Source of the DNA: Nymphaea colorata
Taxonomy: Eukaryota; Streptophyta; Magnoliopsida; Nymphaeales; Nymphaeaceae
Reading direction: 5' to 3'
Assembly: GCF_008831285.2 (NCBI RefSeq)
Contig: NC_045142.1
Span: 16,061,354 to 16,125,353 of the forward strand
Length of the DNA: 64,000 nucleotides
Shown: piece by piece, positions 60,716 to 64,000 of the stretch
Layout: each line of letters begins with the position of its first letter
Numbering within the stretch: the stretch's first letter is position 1
Notes under the pieces: model-generated
The model's input: only the letters and a program-made list of their open reading frames with translations
Told to the model about the DNA's origin: nothing
Databases searched by the model: none
Made by a program: the position numbers and the translations under genes

Positions 60716-61030
60716 TTAGCTTTACAGCAATAACGTCTGGCCAAGAGAAAGAATGTAGAACTGATGACAGCCTAGGAAAAACCAGCTAGTAGTCATGTGC
60801 TTGTAAGACCCAAACATTTTAAAAATCGAAACAATGGCAAGTTTAAGGGCAATTTTGCAGGTACTATGAAATCTCAAGAAACTATAGTAAAATACTACAG
60901 ATGCAGAAAACCTGAACATATCAGGAAGAATTGCTGGATAAAATTCCCGAATAAAAAAGATAACAATGGTTAGGACCACAACAACAGAAGGAAGCCACAA
61001 GGGGGCTCCGAAAAAGAAGTCATATGTGTC

Positions 61031-61720
61031 GTGTCAGAATGTTTGTTTGCAGATGGAGATTTGACTGGTTGGTGGGTTGATTCAGGAGCTACTCGTCGCA
61101 TTGCAAAGATAATGGAAGGCGTGATTCACATGGAAGAACTGAGTCCTAGAACAGACAAGGTCTACATGGGAACCAACTCATACTGTGACATCATGGGAAT
61201 TGGGGCATATCGACTAAATGTTAGGGGTACTAGTGTCCTACTCAATGAGGTTTTGTATGTCCCTTCCATGAGAAGGAATCTTGTGTCTGTTCTTGCACTG
61301 ACTAGGAAAGGTTGTAAAGTTCGATTTATTCTAGATAAAGTAACCGTGGGAAAACATGGAAGGTCCATGTTCCATGGAAATTTTGTAAAAGAACATGGTA
61401 TGTTCAAACTTAATGATATGAATGAAGCTTCTAGTTTTGCTTATTACGATTGTGCAATGAGTGTCAATGTAAACTTATGGAATGAAAGATTAAGTTATAT
61501 AAGCATAAAAAAGATGAAGAATCTAGCACAACAGGGTTTAATACCTGACATAAATACAAATGATTTCATGAAATGTGAGTCATGTGTATGCGAAAAGATG
61601 ACAAGGAAATTGTTTTTGTCTGAAGTAATTCAGACCACTGAACTATTGGAGATAATCCATACTGATATATATGTGGACCTTTTAGAGTTTAAAATCATAG
61701 TGGCAAGTTATACTTCATAA
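61031..61720 (+). pseudogene. Copia protease and GAG-pre-integrase remnant
   Basis: The 229-codon frame contains the aspartic protease motif WWVDSGATRRI (catalytic DSG intact, residues about 15-25) and its flap-side partner VLYVPSMRRNLVSV. The pre-integrase zinc domain follows. There the two histidines are lost (LWNERLSY in place of the LWH.RLGH pattern), while the cysteine pair in KCESCVCEK remains. It ends at a frameshift just before the integrase core. Confidence 0.85.
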
Positions 61721-62486
61721 CATTTATTGATGACTTCTCAAGATTTGATTATATATACTTGCTTAGACACAAGTCAGAAGCACTTGAGAAATTCAAGGAA
61801 TACAAATCTGATGTCGAGAGACAACTTGGGAGATATATTAAAGTTGTAAGATCTGATCGAGGAGGATAATACACATCTAATGAATTCTTCGAATACTGTA
61901 AAGACCTTGGTATTAATAGGCAAAAGACAATGTCTAAAACACCACAACAGAATGGTATGGCTGAGACAGAACCCTCTTGAACATGGTGAGATCCATGTTG
62001 ACAAGTGCACAATTACCAAAAATTTTTTTGGGTGAAACTGTGTTAACAGCTAGGTATACAATAAATCGAGTGCCCTACAAAGCAGTCCCAACCACTCCTT
62101 ATGAGAGATGGACTGATGTAAAACCAGATCTGAGGTATCTAAGGAGATGGGGATCTGTAGCACACGTGAAAATTGTAGATCAAAAAATGGATAAACTAGA
62201 TAACAAATCAGTAAGATGTGTATTTATTGGATATCCAAAAGGATCCAAGGGCTACGGATTGTATCATTCAACTATAGGACTTATCGAAAGCATTGATGTA
62301 GAGTTCATAGAAGAACTCAATAACAAAGATTTTGATCCAGTTGAATATCGAAATGATACGTTGGACTATCCGATTTATTCAGAAGAACAGTCTGGTAACC
62401 GACTGGAGATCAGTTTGGCAATGAACCAACTGAGCAGGAATTGTTTAAGGAACAGTCTGGTAATAAACCGACTGAAGATCAGTTAG
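61721..62486 (+). pseudogene. Copia integrase remnant
   Basis: Continues from the protease frame after a shift: FIDDFSRFDYIYLLRHKSEA (first catalytic Asp), VVRSDRGG then a stop (second Asp), and TPQQNGMAET (third, Glu). A second frame, 61977-62486, follows with MLTSAQLPKIFLGETV, YTINRVP and DKSVRCVFIGYPKGSKGY-like sequence. All three catalytic acidic residues are readable but in broken frames. Confidence 0.85.
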
Positions 62487-62689
62487 GTAATGAATCAACT
62501 GGTTTGACTACCTCGTCATCTCAGACGTTATCAGGTCATAAAAGACCTAGAGCTCCTCCTTCATATTTGAATGATTATTATGTATATTTGGCAGAGGAGC
62601 TATGCTATTCAATAGATATTGACGAAATGTCTGACAATCTGACATATGACGAAGTCATAAGCTCATATGAATCGTCAAATTGAATGAAT

Positions 62690-64000
62690 GCTATGGATGA
62701 AGAAATTAAATCCATAGAAAAGAATAAAGTATGGGAATTAGTAGATCTTCCTAATAATAGAAAACTCATTGGATGCAAATGGATGCTGAGAAAGAAATAT
62801 AAAGCTGATGGATCAGTGGAAAAATTCAAAGTCAAACTGGTGGCAAAAGGTTTTTTCTAAAAGGAATGAGTTTACTACTTAGAAACCTATTCACCAGTTG
62901 CAAAGTTTGCATCAATTAGAATAATTTTGGCTATCGCAGCATTCAATGACTTGGATATTTGTCATATGGATGTGAAGACTGCTTTCCTGAATGGTGAGCT
63001 GAAGGAAACTATATATATGACTCAACCACATGATTATGTCATCAAGAGAAAGGTAGACAAAGTGTACAAACTGAATAAATCATTGTACGGATTGAAGTAG
63101 TCGCCGAAACAATGGTATTTTGCTTTTCACAAAGCAATTACAAAACTTGGGTTTGTTGCAAACCAACTAGACCATTGTATACATGTCTGGAAAAGTTGGA
63201 GTCTTTTCTGTATTCTATCATTATATGTTGATGACATATTACTAACAGGAAATGATAACGACATGATATTCAAGACGAAGACATGGTTAAACATGAACTT
63301 CGAAATGAAGGACTTGGATGAAGCATCTTATATATTAGGAATAAAGATCACTCGAAATAAAAACTCAGGAATCCTGAGTTTAAGCCAAGAATGATATATT
63401 GATTATATCTTGAAGAAATTTCGTATGTTACACTGCAAACCAATTAGGACTCATATAGCTAAATAAGCAAATTTAAGTAGGAGTGATTGTCCTAGTGAAG
63501 GACAACAAAAATTAAATGTTCCACATGCACAAGTTGTTGGCAGTCTGATATATTTAATGTTTTGCACTAGACCAGACATAAGCTTTTCTATCGGTCTGGT
63601 AAGTCTTTATCAAAGTAATCCTGGATGGCCTCATTGGGAAGCAGTTAAAAGGATTTTTCGATACATTAAATGAACAAAAGGACTGAAATTATCCTATCAA
63701 GCAGATGAGCTAACTTTAGTTGACTATTCCGATGCATATTTTACAGGCTGCAAAGATGACAGTAAATCCACTTCGGGGTATGTTTTCCTCTTTGGAGGTG
63801 GAGTGATAGTCTGGCTCTATAAAAAACAGGGATGTGTTGCTCAACACACTCACGAAGCAGAGTATGTAGCATGTAATGTTGCAACTACTTTTGCTATCTG
63901 GATAAATCGGTTTTTGAAAGACTTGAAATTAGATCTTGTTCATGAAATAGTTCAACTGTACTGTGATAATCAGACAGCAATATCTCTCATGAAGAATGGA
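62690..64000 (+). pseudogene. Copia reverse transcriptase and RNase H, runs off the window
   Basis: Reads NKVWELVDLPNNRKLIGCKW, the catalytic-palm segment HMDVKTAFLNGELKETIYM, then KLNKSLYGLK followed by a stop at 63098, and LYVDDILLTGND near 63225 (YVDD intact). TRPDISFSIGLVSLY comes next, and then RNase H with SDAYFTGCKDDSKSTSGYVF, HEAEYVACN and YCDNQTAISLMKN. Stops include TAG at 63098-63100 and TGA at 63392-63394. The end of the pol gene and the 3' LTR are beyond the window. Confidence 0.85.

Noticed and set aside
1-64000. CRISPR array, operon-like gene cluster or bacterial-type mobile element
   Set aside because: No regularly spaced identical repeats with unique spacers and no clustered prokaryotic genes; all features are of plant nuclear type.

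Overview
This window is nuclear DNA from a flowering plant. It is AT-rich, has spliced genes with GT-AG introns, and is packed with decayed plant LTR retrotransposons, MITE-like elements and microsatellites. I cannot fix the species from the sequence. Only one gene looks intact: an Alfin-like PHD-finger chromatin reader on the + strand at 31539-41240. It has five exons, a predicted 242 residues, and one very long third intron of about 8.65 kb.

Left part (1-31 kb): a 439-bp direct repeat pair flanks a GC-rich hAT-like terminus and a coding-like remnant (0.3-2.4 kb). A TAA-flanked MITE lies at 3.2-3.9 kb. A minus-strand Ty3/gypsy element of the Tat/Ogre type occupies about 4.7-14.1 kb, in the order LTR, integrase, second RNase H, RNase H, RT, protease, gag. 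A second, much longer copy of its LTR lies in the opposite orientation from 15364. A decayed FAR1/MULE-type transposase gene is at 21.4-23.3 kb, followed by tandem duplications and a roughly 500-bp unit repeated three times (25.1-26.8 kb). A probable third, more diverged LTR-like block is at 27.4-30.4 kb.

Centre (31-42 kb): the Alfin-like gene. Exons 1-3 encode the Alfin domain. Exons 4-5 encode the linker and the C4HC3 PHD finger. Intron 3 holds a TRIM-like element (two LTR-like copies with a tRNA-Met-type primer site), a 76-bp tandem duplication, microsatellites, a CA(A/G)TGTTG-ended hAT-type MITE and a G-rich tract. The 5' leader carries a chain of overlapping short upstream ORFs.

Right part (42-64 kb): a plus-strand Tat-type RT/RNase H remnant; an antisense piece of the TRIM LTR cut by a CACTA-like terminus; a plus-strand Ty1/copia gag-protease remnant; a second CACTA-type subterminal repeat cluster at 51.3-51.8 kb; a 1083-bp PIF/Harbinger-like MITE with TTA target duplication that carries a long purine/pyrimidine minisatellite; a minus-strand copia pol with LTR; and a plus-strand copia element (LTR, primer site, gag, protease, integrase, RT, RNase H) that runs off the right edge. 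All retroelement reading frames are broken by stops and frameshifts.

I found no operon, CRISPR array, rRNA or convincing tRNA gene. The most informative observations are the split architecture of the Alfin-like gene, the nested and inverted mobile elements, and a few unidentified coding-like fragments. I do not see evidence for a new biological system.
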